From: Geobacillus sp. 46C-IIa
GTDB lineage: Bacteria > Bacillota > Bacilli > Bacillales > Anoxybacillaceae
Length of the DNA: 64,000 bases
Reading direction: 5' to 3'
NCBI RefSeq assembly: GCF_014679505.1
Contig: NZ_CP061474.1
Span: forward strand, 1,828,001 to 1,892,000
Shown here: positions 35,501 through 44,821 of the stretch, one piece after another
Layout of the letters: each line of letters starts with the position of its first letter
How positions within the stretch are numbered: position 1 is the first letter of the stretch
Translations under genes and position numbers: made by a program
Notes under the pieces: generated by a model
The model's input: only the letters and a program-made list of their open reading frames with translations
Databases searched by the model: none
Told to the model about the DNA's origin: nothing

Positions 35501-37182
35501 TAGGCGTTCGCCCCTTTCCCCGCTTTTTCATATTCTTCTTCTTGCAATTTCCGCCAAAGCAGCTTGCCGCTTGATGTCATCGGCAGTGACGGACGGAACT
35601 CGACGAGGCGCGGGTATTTGTACGCCGCCATTTGCGTTTTGGCCCACTCGATGATCTCTTCTTCTGTCACTTTGCCCACATACTCGTCGTGAAGGACGAT
35701 AAACGCTTTGACCGTTTCGCCGCGGCGCGGATCCGGCACGCCGACGACGCACGCCTGCTGGACGGCTGGATGTTTATAAAGGAACGATTCGACTTCGGTC
35801 GGCCAAACTTTATATCCGGAAGCATTGATCATCCGTTTGACGCGGTCGACGATGAAGAAATAACCTTCCTCGTCCATCCGCCCGATGTCACCGGTGCGGA
35901 AAAACCGTTTTCCGTCCAATTCAATGAACGCCTCTTTCGTTTCCTTTTCACGCCGGTAGTAGCCGCGGAACACTTGCGGGCCATGGACAACGATTTCCCC
36001 AACTTCACCAACGCCAAGCTCCCGTCCGGTCGCCGGGTCGATGATGCGTGCATCAACATCGAATGCCGGCACGCCAAGGCATTGCAACTTCGGCCGATCC
36101 GGCGGATTGAAATGCGTCTGCGAAATCGTCTCCGACAACCCATACCCCTCAAAATAGCGGACGCCGGTGAGCTCGAACAATTTTTCCCCGACCGCTTCCG
36201 GCAGCGCCGCTCCACCGCCGGAAATGCTTGAAAGCGAGGAAATGTCATACCGGCCAAGCGCCGGGTTGGCCAAAAAGTCGATCAACATCGTGCTAATGTT
36301 CACCCAATGGGTGCAGCGATACCGCTCGATGAGCCGCGCAGCGGCGTCCCGGTCCCAGCGCGTCATGAGCACGATCGCTGAGCCGGCAAAAATCGGCACA
36401 TGCATGCTGTGCACCATCCCGGTGACGTGGAAAAACGGCAGCGTCGCCAAGGCGACCGAATCGCTCGTCACATTGCCCCAATAATAGGCGCCGACCGTGT
36501 TGGCGTTCACCGTCCGGTGCGGGTGGATGCAGCCTTTTGGCACCCCAGTCGTCCCAGATGTATACGGCAAGACAGCAATGTCATCGACATGGCCGCGGTA
36601 TGGAAGTGGCGGCAAGCCGGCATCAAGGCAATCCGCCCATAAGGAGAGACGCACATCCTTGACCATCCGCCGCGGTGCTGCCACTTCAGCAGGCAAAGCA
36701 ACCGATGATTCATTGGACGCATAATCGGAGTACGCAGCGACAATGATATGCTCAAGCGGCGTCCGGTCGAAAAGCGGAACGGCTTTGTCAAGCAGCTCCT
36801 GTCCAACAAGACCGACTTTCGTTTCACAATCGTTGACGTAAAAGGAAAGCTCTTCTGAGGTGTTCATCGGGTTGATCGGCACGACAATCGCTTCAGCACG
36901 CAAAATGGCATAGTAGGAGATGATAAATTGCGGAGAATTTTGCATGTACAACAGGACGCGGTCGCCCGGCTTGACGGACAGCTTTTGCTGCAAGTAGCCG
37001 GCAAGCGCGTTGACGTCATCGAGCAGCTGTTTGTACGAATATGCAGCTCCGTAGTAATAGACCGCCGTTTTGTTCGGATAACGCTTTGCCGTCGTTTCCA
37101 AATGATCGACGAGCGTTGTTTCCGGAACGGTCAGCGTTTTCGACAGCCGCTTCGGCCAGTATGGGTAGTGGCGTGTATTCAT
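35500..37182 (-). CDS. Long-chain fatty acid-CoA ligase (AMP-binding)
   Basis: A 560-residue adenylate-forming enzyme. Motifs: P-loop YTSGTTGVPKGCIHPHRTV (about residue 207), GYGLSETISQTHFNPP, the hinge FFRTGDIGRMDEEGYFFIVDRVKRMI, and the C-terminal GKLLWRKL catalytic Lys. Substrate by homology is a medium or long-chain fatty acid. First gene of an operon with the lactonase. A sigma-A type promoter and a TetR-like palindrome lie upstream, but no TetR gene is nearby. The start at 37182 follows AAGGAGGG. Confidence 0.9.
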   Translation of the reverse strand: MNTRHYPYWPKRLSKTLTVPETTLVDHLETTAKRYPNKTAVYYYGAAYSYKQLLDDVNALAGYLQQKLSVKPGDRVLLYMQNSPQFIISYYAILRAEAIVVPINPMNTSEELSFYVNDCETKVGLVGQELLDKAVPLFDRTPLEHIIVAAYSDYASNESSVALPAEVAAPRRMVKDVRLSLWADCLDAGLPPLPYRGHVDDIAVLPYTSGTTGVPKGCIHPHRTVNANTVGAYYWGNVTSDSVALATLPFFHVTGMVHSMHVPIFAGSAIVLMTRWDRDAAARLIERYRCTHWVNISTMLIDFLANPALGRYDISSLSSISGGGAALPEAVGEKLFELTGVRYFEGYGLSETISQTHFNPPDRPKLQCLGVPAFDVDARIIDPATGRELGVGEVGEIVVHGPQVFRGYYRREKETKEAFIELDGKRFFRTGDIGRMDEEGYFFIVDRVKRMINASGYKVWPTEVESFLYKHPAVQQACVVGVPDPRRGETVKAFIVLHDEYVGKVTEEEIIEWAKTQMAAYKYPRLVEFRPSLPMTSSGKLLWRKLQEEEYEKAGKGANA

Positions 37183-37285
37183 AAAATTCCCTCCTTTTTC
37201 AAACGATGCCGCAACGCAGCAACCTCCACTTTAGGAAAGCGGTTACAATACTACCAATATGCACAAGCTCCTTGATCATGATGCT

Positions 37286-37301
37286 TACTAACCAGTTAGT
37301 A
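37286..37301. promoter_or_regulatory. TetR-like palindrome in the acyl-CoA ligase leader
   Basis: TACTAAC-CA-GTTAGTA, perfect seven-base arms, located 17 bases downstream of the -10 box, so a bound repressor would block transcription. Such short AT-rich palindromes are typical of TetR-family sites for fatty-acid genes. Confidence 0.55.
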
Positions 37302-37318
37302 TGTATCCCGTCTCTTTT

Positions 37319-37347
37319 ATTGTACATAAAATTATGCTGAATATCAA
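37319..37347 (-). promoter_or_regulatory. Sigma-A promoter of the acyl-CoA ligase/lactonase operon
   Basis: On the minus strand TTGATA (37342-37347), 17 bases, TACAAT (37319-37324). Confidence 0.7.
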
Positions 37348-37367
37348 TAACATTCAGACAAATAGGG

Positions 37368-37398
37368 AAAAAGAGGCGCCGCCTACAATAGGCGGCGC
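37368..37398 (-). terminator. Intrinsic terminator overlapping the HAD gene stop
   Basis: A perfect 10-bp stem GCGCCGCCTA/TAGGCGGCGC with a three-base loop, then CTCTTTTT on the minus strand. The TAG stop of the HAD gene is the first codon of the second arm. Confidence 0.88.
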
Positions 37399-38219
37399 AG
37401 CACCGGCACGCACGCGGATGTTGAAGCGACGATGACATCGGCATCATCCGGCTTCGCCAAACCGTACGCGTCAATCAACATCGTCTGACAGCCGAGCTGG
37501 CGGGCGGGAAGAATATCGTTTCCGACATTGTCGCCGACGCACAGCATTTGCTTGTACTCAACCCCAAAGCGCGCCCGAATCGCTTCCAAATGGGCAACCG
37601 TTTTAACCGGTTTAGCGGCTTGGAAAATTTTATAATGGAATACAGCCGCCAGCCCCAGCTTTCGCAAAATCGCTTCACTGTCCGGTTCCGGGCTGTTTGT
37701 CATCAACACAAGCGCCGTTTTCTCGCGCAGCTTGGCGAGCGTCTCGGCAAGCCCCGGAGCCCCCTTCATGTTAAACTCCGGCCCCATCATCCATTCGCGC
37801 GTTTCTAAAAATGCGGCATATGTATCCTCGTTCGTCAATCCGTAATGGCGGCCAATCGAACTTGGCACCCACCAAAGATCGCCGATGCTGAAAAACCGAT
37901 CCAAGTCGATCGTGACCGCCCCGGGATAGAGCGCTTCGGCGGCGCGGGCCTCCAGCTGTTCGCCGCTCCAGCGGTGCGCCTCGCGAACAGCTCCTTTCTC
38001 AAGCTGTAAAATCAAATCTTCTTTTGTATCATACACACTGCCAATGCGAAGCGGGTGGCGCCCGGCAAGCACCGCCCGGTAATCGTTCCAAAAAAGCGGG
38101 CGATCCGTTTCCTGAAGCCGTTTCGCCACTTGTTCGGCGTAATAGTCGAAATGCTCTGTTTCCTCGTACAACGTTCCATCTAGATCAAACACGATGACCT
38201 TAATAGTTGCCTCGTCCAT
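37383..38219 (-). CDS. HAD-superfamily hydrolase
   Basis: A 278-residue HAD phosphatase. Motif I VIVFDLDGTLYEE (nucleophile Asp, residue 12), motif II LVLMTNSPE, conserved Lys in QAAKPVK and motif IV CVGDNVGNDILPA. The helical cap between motifs I and II (residues 20-150) is large and Trp-rich; the substrate is not predictable. It appears monocistronic, with the ATG at 38219 and a ribosome-binding site AAAGGAG at a somewhat long spacing. Confidence 0.85.
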   Translation of the reverse strand: MDEATIKVIVFDLDGTLYEETEHFDYYAEQVAKRLQETDRPLFWNDYRAVLAGRHPLRIGSVYDTKEDLILQLEKGAVREAHRWSGEQLEARAAEALYPGAVTIDLDRFFSIGDLWWVPSSIGRHYGLTNEDTYAAFLETREWMMGPEFNMKGAPGLAETLAKLREKTALVLMTNSPEPDSEAILRKLGLAAVFHYKIFQAAKPVKTVAHLEAIRARFGVEYKQMLCVGDNVGNDILPARQLGCQTMLIDAYGLAKPDDADVIVASTSACVPVLRRLL

Positions 38220-38373
38220 TGTTCGGTTTGTCTCCTTTCCCCACCGCTATGGCCCTTGTGCACTGAGCCATAAAGACCGCAATGCCGCTTCCGTGAGCCC
38301 GTTTCTATATTACAAAAGGACGGCGAAGAAATGCAAATGTTGGAAACGGACGAAAGGCATCACAGTTTTCATT

Positions 38374-39567
38374 TCACTGAAACAGCTGCGGCAGCTGCTG
38401 TGCGGCTGTATACACGCCCATATATGCCATCAAGGCGACGACAATAGCGCCAAACGCGGTGAGCCAAAGCGGATGGCGATAGTCGCCGACGATGTCCCGC
38501 CTATAGGCGGCGACAAGCATCACCCCAAGCGACAGCGGGAGAATGAGCCCGTTTAGCGTTCCGGCTAAAATTAATGTTTTCACCGGGCGGCCGATCGAGA
38601 CAAACACGACCGTTGAGATTAAGATAAACAACACAATGATCCAGCGGTGGAACCGGTCCAAAACCGGATGGAACGTGCGGATGAACGACACCGATGTGTA
38701 GGCCGAGCCGACCACCGACGTAATGGCGGCCGCCCACATCACGATGCCGAACAGGCGGTAGCCGATTTCGCCAGCGGCGAGCCGGAACACCGAAGCTGGC
38801 GGATTGGTTTGGTCAAGTGTCAATCCTTGGGCAACGACGCCAAACGCGGCCAAAAACAGCAAAATGCGCATGAGCGAGGCGACACCGATCGCCGAGACCG
38901 CACTTTTCGTCACTTCCGTCAAACTGTCTTTCCCTTTGATGCCGGCATCAAGCAGCCGATGGCCGCCGGCAAACGTAATATACCCGCCGACTGTCCCACC
39001 AACGAGCGTCACAATGGCCAAAAAGTCGATTTTTTCGGGAACGACCGCCCGAACGGCCGCCTCACCAAGCGGCGGCTTGGCTGTAAACACAACATAGAGC
39101 GTCAGCGCGATCATGACAAGCCCAAGCAGTTGGGCAAAACGGTCCATCGCCTTGCCGGCTTCGCGGACGAGAAAAATGGCGATGGCGATGATGGCGCTCA
39201 CGATCGCCCCGGTCTCTGGAGACATGCCGAACAGCACGTTGAACCCAAGCCCGGCACCACCAATGTTGCCGATATTAAAGGCCAGTCCGCCAAGGAGCAC
39301 AAACGCCGCCAACACGTACCCGAGACCGGGCAGCACGGCGTTGGCAATATCTTGCGCCCGCCGCTCGGAAACGGCGATAATGCGCCAAATGTTCGCTTGG
39401 GCGCCGATATCAAGCAAAATGGAAAGCAAAATGACAAACCCGAAGCTAGCCGCCAGTTGAGCGGTAAATACGGTCGTTTGCGTCAAAAATCCCGGGCCGA
39501 TGGCGGATGTCGCCATTAAAAAGACAGCCCCAATGAGTACGCTTAATCTACTTTCTTTCCTGTTCAT
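38374..39567 (-). CDS. ycsG: NRAMP-like transporter of the 5-oxoproline operon (YcsG)
   Basis: A 397-residue protein with about eleven spans of NRAMP architecture. The span-1 metal motif of true NRAMP proteins (DPGN) is replaced here by GPGF ([12 protein letters not shown]), and the MPH motif of span 6 is not visible. It overlaps pxpA by four bases (ATGA) as the last gene of the pxp operon, as ycsG does in B. subtilis. I infer transport of 5-oxoproline or a related organic solute rather than a divalent metal; there is no direct evidence in the sequence. Confidence 0.82.
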   Translation of the reverse strand: MNRKESRLSVLIGAVFLMATSAIGPGFLTQTTVFTAQLAASFGFVILLSILLDIGAQANIWRIIAVSERRAQDIANAVLPGLGYVLAAFVLLGGLAFNIGNIGGAGLGFNVLFGMSPETGAIVSAIIAIAIFLVREAGKAMDRFAQLLGLVMIALTLYVVFTAKPPLGEAAVRAVVPEKIDFLAIVTLVGGTVGGYITFAGGHRLLDAGIKGKDSLTEVTKSAVSAIGVASLMRILLFLAAFGVVAQGLTLDQTNPPASVFRLAAGEIGYRLFGIVMWAAAITSVVGSAYTSVSFIRTFHPVLDRFHRWIIVLFILISTVVFVSIGRPVKTLILAGTLNGLILPLSLGVMLVAAYRRDIVGDYRHPLWLTAFGAIVVALMAYMGVYTAAQQLPQLFQ

Positions 39568-40334
39568 CGTCTCTCCTCCTGCCGCATCGCCTGAATGGCG
39601 ACGCCTTCCTTTTGCAGCGCTTCACGCAGCCGTTTGGCAAACCGCACCGCCTGCCTATTGTCGCCGTGCAGGCAGACAGTATCAGCTTCGATCGTCACGT
39701 CCGACCCTTGCACCGAACGGACGCGCCGGTCACGGATCATCGTGAGCACTTGCTTGACCGCTTCGTCTTCATCGGCAATGACAGCCTGCGGGTCGCTTCT
39801 TGGTGTGAGCGAACCGTCTGCTTGGTAGGTGCGGTCAGCGAACACTTCACTCGCCGTCCGCAAGCCGTATGCCTGTCCGGCGCGGATGAGCTCGCTGCCT
39901 GCCAAACCGTATAAGACGAGCGATGGGTCCACATCATACACCGCTTTGGCGATCGCTTCTGAAAGCGCTGTATCCTTCGCCGCCATATTGTACAGGGCGC
40001 CGTGCGGCTTCACGTGCGTCATCACGCCGCCTTCCGCCTTGACGAACGCCGATAGCGCGCCGATTTGGTACACGACGTACGCATACACTTCCTCCGGCGA
40101 AACGGCCATCATCCGCCGCCCGAAGCCAAGTAAATCGGGGAATCCCGGATGAGCGCCGATGGCGACGCCGTGCCGGACAGCCAGTTGCACCGTTTGCCGC
40201 ATGACGAGTGGGTCGCCGGCGTGAAACCCGCAAGCAATATTGACGGAAGTGACATACGACAAGATCTCTTCCTGCCCGATCCGATACACGCCAAAACTTT
40301 CACCAAAATCACAATTCAAATCAATCGTTTTCAC
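39564..40334 (-). CDS. pxpA: 5-oxoprolinase subunit A
   Basis: A 256-residue LamB/YcsF protein, one of three subunits of the prokaryotic ATP-dependent 5-oxoprolinase that opens pyroglutamate to glutamate. Diagnostic: [12 protein letters not shown] at the N-terminus, [40 protein letters not shown] and VCLHGDN. GTG at 40334 overlaps the pxpC stop (GTGA) and follows GGGGGGAG; a longer in-frame extension runs back over pxpC and is rejected. Confidence 0.93.
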   Translation of the reverse strand: MKTIDLNCDFGESFGVYRIGQEEILSYVTSVNIACGFHAGDPLVMRQTVQLAVRHGVAIGAHPGFPDLLGFGRRMMAVSPEEVYAYVVYQIGALSAFVKAEGGVMTHVKPHGALYNMAAKDTALSEAIAKAVYDVDPSLVLYGLAGSELIRAGQAYGLRTASEVFADRTYQADGSLTPRSDPQAVIADEDEAVKQVLTMIRDRRVRSVQGSDVTIEADTVCLHGDNRQAVRFAKRLREALQKEGVAIQAMRQEERR

Positions 40335-41302
40335 TGTTCTCCCCCCCATTGGCGGCGAATGGCCGCGATCCATCGGCCGAGCCGCTGCTGTTGTTCGATA
40401 TAAAGCCGCTCCGCTTCTTCCGGCGCAATCGGCTGAAACTGAACGCAATCGCCCGGTCGCGCCTGCGCCAATACAGGCAAATCGGCTGCCGCCACTTGGG
40501 CGATGCGCGGATAGCCGCCCGTTGTCTGGCTGTCGGCCATCAACACGATCGGCTGGCCGGATGCGGGAACTTGCACTGTGCCGAACACAACCGCTTCCGA
40601 CACCATCTCCCGCTCACGCCCAAGCGCCAATGCCGGACCAAAAAGCCGGTAGCCAATCCGGTCAGACTGCGGTGTCACCTCGTAACGAGCGGCGAAAAAC
40701 TGCCCGCAGCTTTCCGGCGTAAACTCGCAATATTCCGGCCCGGGAACGGCGCGCACCATTTTCGTTTTTCCACCGATATATCGGCTGGCTGAACGGGCCA
40801 ACCCCCAGCGAAGCGGCTTGGCAACGCGGTGCCGGCATGCAGCGCCCGTCGGCAGCGCATCCCCTGGCTGGAGCGGGCGGCCTGATAAGCCGCCGAGCCG
40901 TGCGGGGACGTATGTCGAGCGGCTGCCCATGACAGGCGGAACAGCGATGCCGCCTGACACCGCGATATACGCACGCCACCCCGCCCGGCACACGCCGATC
41001 TCTAGGATGTCCCCCGGCCGAACGATTGCCGGTTTCCAAAGCGGAAGCGGCCGTCCATTGAGCTTGCACGGGAAATCACCGCCACATACAGCGATGACCG
41101 TCTCAACGTGAAAGCGAAGGGTCGGACCGGCCATCGTCGCTTCGAGCACCGCTTCATCCTCCTCATTGCCAACAAGCGCGTTGGCGAGGCGGTACGCCCA
41201 AGCGTCCATCGCTCCGCCGACCGGCACGCCGGCATGTCGGTAGCCGCTGCGCCCGCCATCTTGGACCGTTGTAAAAAATCCGCCATCCATCACATCAATC
41301 AT
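40331..41302 (-). CDS. pxpC: 5-oxoprolinase subunit C (KipA family)
   Basis: A 323-residue biotin-dependent carboxyltransferase-like protein (AHS2 domain). Visible: [26 protein letters not shown] at the N-terminus, [33 protein letters not shown] and [13 protein letters not shown]. In B. subtilis KipA is the antagonist partner of KipI, but the main role is now known to be oxoprolinase. Four-base overlaps with both neighbours give tight coupling. Confidence 0.92.
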   Translation of the reverse strand: MIDVMDGGFFTTVQDGGRSGYRHAGVPVGGAMDAWAYRLANALVGNEEDEAVLEATMAGPTLRFHVETVIAVCGGDFPCKLNGRPLPLWKPAIVRPGDILEIGVCRAGWRAYIAVSGGIAVPPVMGSRSTYVPARLGGLSGRPLQPGDALPTGAACRHRVAKPLRWGLARSASRYIGGKTKMVRAVPGPEYCEFTPESCGQFFAARYEVTPQSDRIGYRLFGPALALGREREMVSEAVVFGTVQVPASGQPIVLMADSQTTGGYPRIAQVAAADLPVLAQARPGDCVQFQPIAPEEAERLYIEQQQRLGRWIAAIRRQWGGEQ

Positions 41303-41991
41303 GTTCCTCTCTCCAAACGTGCAAATTCCTCGACGCCAATCGGCCGAAACTGGACGATGTCACCGGCTGAAAGCAGGCTTGGCTCCTCTCGGTGCGGGTC
41401 AAACAACTTTAGCGGCGTCCGGCCGATCAACTGCCAGCCCCCTGGCGTCGCGAGCGGATAGACGCCCGTCTGTCCGCCGGCGATGCCGACCGAACCGGCG
41501 GGCACCGTTGTGCGCGGCACCGTCCGCCTCGGCGTCGCCAAACGCGGCGATAAGCCTCCTAAATAGGCAAACCCCGGAGAAAAACCGATCATATAGACAC
41601 GGTAGCGTCCCGCAGAATGAAGCGCTACCACTTCGTCCTCGGTCATCCCATGAAAGCGGGCGACATCTGCCAAATCCGGGCCGAACTCACCGCCGTAACA
41701 AACGGGAATGACGGTAGTTCGCGTCGAACGGCGGGCGTCCTGTCCGGACGATCCGATATTCTCGCGCAGCCAGGTGCATACGTCAGCATAATTCCCCGCC
41801 ACTAACGGATCGTAATAGACGGTGAGCGAGGAAAACGCCGGCACGATTTCCATGATGCCTTCTTTTTGCGCGGCCTGAAGCTGGACCGCTGTTCGGTGAA
41901 CGATGTCGTTGACGGTTTCATCAATGCAACTGGCAAACCGGACGGTTATCGCATATTCACATAATGGAACCAGCGTGTACTCCATTGTCAT
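41299..41991 (-). CDS. pxpB: 5-oxoprolinase subunit B (KipI family)
   Basis: A 230-residue AHS1-domain protein, cyclophilin-like fold. Visible: SSLTVYYDPL, IPVCYGGEFGPDLADVA, FSPGFAYLGGLSPRLATPRR and PAGSVGIAGGQTGVYPLATPGGWQLIGRTP. It is homologous to KipI, which inhibits the sporulation kinase KinA in B. subtilis; that side role cannot be judged here. Start at 41991 overlaps the kipR stop (ATGA). Confidence 0.92.
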   Translation of the reverse strand: MTMEYTLVPLCEYAITVRFASCIDETVNDIVHRTAVQLQAAQKEGIMEIVPAFSSLTVYYDPLVAGNYADVCTWLRENIGSSGQDARRSTRTTVIPVCYGGEFGPDLADVARFHGMTEDEVVALHSAGRYRVYMIGFSPGFAYLGGLSPRLATPRRTVPRTTVPAGSVGIAGGQTGVYPLATPGGWQLIGRTPLKLFDPHREEPSLLSAGDIVQFRPIGVEEFARLERGT

Positions 41992-42737
41992 CCCTTCCCT
42001 TGGAAACCGAGCTCGCGCGAGATGTCCATCGCCGCCTGTTTCAATCGCGGAACGATGCGCGCCACATCGTCCGGCGAAAAGCGCTGTTCCGGACCAGCGA
42101 CGCTCAACCCGGCGACCGTCGCCCCTTCATGGTTGAAAATGGGCACGGCAACAGCGGCAGAATAGTTTTCTAACTCGGAATAGCTGACCGTATAGCCGCG
42201 GTTCCGGCTTTCCTCTAGCAATCGGCGCAACACTTGCTTGTCCGTCACTGTACATTTAGCGATTTTCACTAATTTTACTTGTTCGACATATCGTTCCCGG
42301 TCAGCTTCAGCCATAAACGCGAGCAAGACGCGCGGGCACGCCCCGGCGTACAGCGGCGCGCGCCGCCCGACTTTCGTATAGACGCGCACCGGTTCGGACG
42401 TCTCGACTTTTTCAATATATAGCGCTTCATCGCCATCGCGGACGACGAGATTGACCGCCTCCTTCGTCTCCTCTTTCAGCCGCTCCATGACTGGCAGCGC
42501 CACCCGGCGAAGATCGAGCCGCTCGGCGACAAGCATTCCAAATGTCAACAGCGACAAGCCGAGTTCATAATGATCCCCTTGTTTTTGCAAAAAGCCAAGC
42601 GCTACGAGCGACTGCGCCATCCGGTACACCGATGTTTTCGGCATCCGAAGACGCGCGACCATTTCGGGCAACGTCAACCGCTCACAGTCGAGAAACAAAT
42701 CAAGCAGTTCTTTTGTTTTCAAAACCGTTTTGTTCAT
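41988..42737 (-). CDS. kipR: IclR-family regulator KipR
   Basis: A 249-residue IclR regulator: winged helix (LTLPEMVARLRMPKTSVYRMAQSL, residues 15-50) and effector domain with AVPIFNHEGATVAGLSVAGPEQRF. It leads the pxp operon; B. subtilis KipR represses kipI-kipA. The ATG at 42737 follows GAGGAGAG; an upstream extension would run through the promoter. A 17-base palindrome sits immediately before the ribosome-binding site, suitable for autoregulation. Confidence 0.9.
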   Translation of the reverse strand: MNKTVLKTKELLDLFLDCERLTLPEMVARLRMPKTSVYRMAQSLVALGFLQKQGDHYELGLSLLTFGMLVAERLDLRRVALPVMERLKEETKEAVNLVVRDGDEALYIEKVETSEPVRVYTKVGRRAPLYAGACPRVLLAFMAEADRERYVEQVKLVKIAKCTVTDKQVLRRLLEESRNRGYTVSYSELENYSAAVAVPIFNHEGATVAGLSVAGPEQRFSPDDVARIVPRLKQAAMDISRELGFQGKG

Positions 42738-42748
42738 GGTCTCTCCTC

Positions 42749-42765
42749 GTTCCGAATATCGGAAC
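42749..42765. promoter_or_regulatory. Putative KipR operator
   Basis: GTTCCGA-ATA-TCGGAAC, perfect seven-base arms, just downstream of the predicted transcription start of kipR. A second overlapping inverted pair (GGAAC..., TTCC at 42761-42774) is adjacent. Confidence 0.6.
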
Positions 42766-42783
42766 AACAATTCCAAAATATGA

Positions 42784-42813
42784 ATTATATTGCTATTATA
42801 ATGAAAAGTCGAA
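42784..42813 (-). promoter_or_regulatory. Candidate promoter of the kipR-pxp operon
   Basis: On the minus strand TTCGAC (42808-42813), 18 bases, a perfect TATAAT (42784-42789). A second TATAAT at 42795-42800 has no matching -35 box. Confidence 0.5.
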
Positions 42814-42824
42814 CCATTTTCCAC

Positions 42825-42860
42825 TAAAAAATCAACGGCGCCCGCTCTGCAGACGCCGTT
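42825..42860 (-). terminator. Intrinsic terminator after the GNAT gene
   Basis: Seven-base stem AACGGCG/CGCCGTT, 13-base GC-rich loop, T run on the minus strand, ten bases from the GNAT stop codon. Confidence 0.75.
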
Positions 42861-42869
42861 TCTCCATGA

Positions 42870-43298
42870 TTATAACCGTTTTAAAAAGACATAACTCACT
42901 TTTTGGTATTCCATTTTTTCCTCGTAGAAGCGATGGGCGTCAACGCGCTGCAAGCCGGATGACAGTGAAACAGTCCCATAACTATGCGTTTTTGCCCAAT
43001 CATGGACATACGAAAGCAACGCTTTTCCATACCCTTTCGACCGCTCACTTGAAGCGGTGACTAAATCGCACACCCAAATAAAACGGCCGTTATAGAGGGT
43101 GATCATCGGCATGAACCCAACGACAGCAACCATTTTGTCCTGATCATATAACGCCGCCAGCTTATACCCTTCTTTTTCTTTCGCTTCGCGCACAAGCGCA
43201 ACATACGTTTCCTCATCCAAGTGTGTGCGCAGCTCGCGCATGATTGGAAAAGCGCTTCTCACTTCCTCTTCGGTTTCAAGCAAAACGAATGGCGGCAC
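42870..43298 (-). CDS. GNAT-family N-acetyltransferase
   Basis: A 142-residue acetyltransferase. The acetyl-CoA loop is visible as VTASSERSKGYGKALLSYVHDWAK (R/Q-x-x-G-x-G/A type, about residue 90), preceded by the beta strands KLAALYDQDKMVAVVGFMPM and FIWVCDLV. Substrate unknown. The frame is open to 43484, but the GTG at 43298 has GGGGGAG at correct spacing and gives a normal GNAT length. Confidence 0.8.
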   Translation of the reverse strand: MPPFVLLETEEEVRSAFPIMRELRTHLDEETYVALVREAKEKEGYKLAALYDQDKMVAVVGFMPMITLYNGRFIWVCDLVTASSERSKGYGKALLSYVHDWAKTHSYGTVSLSSGLQRVDAHRFYEEKMEYQKVSYVFLKRL

Positions 43299-43453
43299 AG
43301 CTTCTCCCCCTTCCCGCTTTATGATACACCATTGTACCACATTGATCTGGAAATATAAAGAAAATGTCCTCCATCCCTGCGAAACGCCGTACGCCCGTAT
43401 AAACAGCGCTCCGTTTTTTGATAATAATCGCAAAGCGGAAAAGGGAAGCAAAA

Positions 43454-44779
43454 ATGAGGACAAAGGCAAGCGGAATGATGACATGGCGGCAGCTGGCGCT
43501 GTTTGGCGCCGGCTGCACGGTAGGAACGGGATTTTTTCTTGGCTCCGGCCTTGCCATCGAACAAGGCGGACCGACGGTGGTGGCGGCGTTTTTCATCGCG
43601 GCTGCCAGCGCTTATATTGTGTTTGAGCTGCTCGCCGGCATGACCGCCGCCGACCCGGAAGCCGGATCGTTCCGCTCGTACGCGAAAAAAGCATACGGGC
43701 CGTGGGCCGGGTTTAGCTGCGGATGGGCCTATTGGTGTTCTGAACTGCTTATCATGGGCAGCCAGCTTACAGCTCTCGCCATTTTTTCTCGGTTTTGGTT
43801 TCCGGTGGTGCCGCTCTGGCTGTTCGCGGCCGGGTATGCCGCGCTTGGTCTTATTGTCCTGTTTTTCGGGACCACCCTGCTCAGCTGAATCGAACACGCG
43901 CTCGGCGCCGTGAAACTTATGGCGGTCGCCGGCTTTGTGGCGCTCGCTATGGCGATCGCCGCCGGTTTCACCGGCAACGGGGCCGCCTCGTTTCCCAATC
44001 GGGCGGAAGACTGGATGCCAAATGGGGCGCGCGGCTCTTGGAGCGCCCTGATTTATGCCTTTTACGCGTTTGGAGGGCTCGAAGTGTTGGCGCTTATGGC
44101 TGTGCGCCTTCGCGACCCGGGCGAAGCGCCGAAAGCCGGCAAAACGATGCTCGCCGTCCTGGCCATCTTGTACATTTCTGCCCTTGGCCTGTCGTTGCTT
44201 ATCGTGCCGCATGCCGCTTTTAGCGGAAAAGAAAGCCCGTTTGTGACCGCCGTTCACTGGCACAGGCTTCCTCTGTTTTCGCATTTGTTCAACGCTGTAT
44301 TTATCATTGCCGGCTTTTCGACGATGATCGCTTCGCTGTTTGCGGTGATGACGATGATCACAGTGCTGGCTGAGGACGGCGATGCCCCGAGATGTTTCGC
44401 AGCCAAGCATAAACGAACGCTCACCTCGCCGGCGTTCCATCTGACCGCGGCCGGGCTGCTTTTGTCCGTTATCTTGGCGCTTGTTATGCCGGCGCGTTTG
44501 TATGAGTACATCACCTCCGCAGCCGGATTGTTGCTGCTGTATAATTGGCTGTTCATTTTATCGTTTGCCCCGCGCCTGCTGCCGCTTGGCCGGACCGGGC
44601 GCTGGAAGCGGCAGGCGGCGTTTTTGTTCATTTTTCTTGCCGTCAGCGGCACTGTTATTGACCGTGAGATTCGTCCCGGCTTTTTCATTAGCCTCGCATT
44701 GGTTGCAGCGATCGCTTTTGCCGCGTTCATCCGCATCCGAAAGGCGGTGCGGCGCCGGCTCGCCCGGCTGCAGCCTTAA
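43454..44779 (+). pseudogene. APC-family amino acid permease gene interrupted by in-frame TGA
   Basis: A continuous frame of 441 codons encoding a 12-span APC permease (GCTVGTGFFLGSGLAIEQGG in span 1, GSWSALIYAFYAFGGLEVLALMAVRLRDP in span 6), broken by TGA at 43886-43888 (codon 145): FFGTTLLS, stop, IEHALGAVKLM. In related permeases an Arg or Lys precedes IEHALG, so CGA to TGA is the simplest explanation. Neither half would form a working carrier. Upstream AAGGGAAG serves as ribosome-binding site. It ends in a GCAGCCTT/AAGGCTGC hairpin converging on the LysE gene. Confidence 0.82.
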
Positions 44780-44821
44780 GGAAAGGCTGCGGCTTCGGGC
44801 GATAAGCCAAGCAGTTTTCGT

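Noticed and set aside
43886..43888. Selenocysteine at the permease TGA
   Set aside because: Position is a membrane loop normally Arg or Lys, no selenocysteine-insertion hairpin is evident, and permeases are not selenoproteins.
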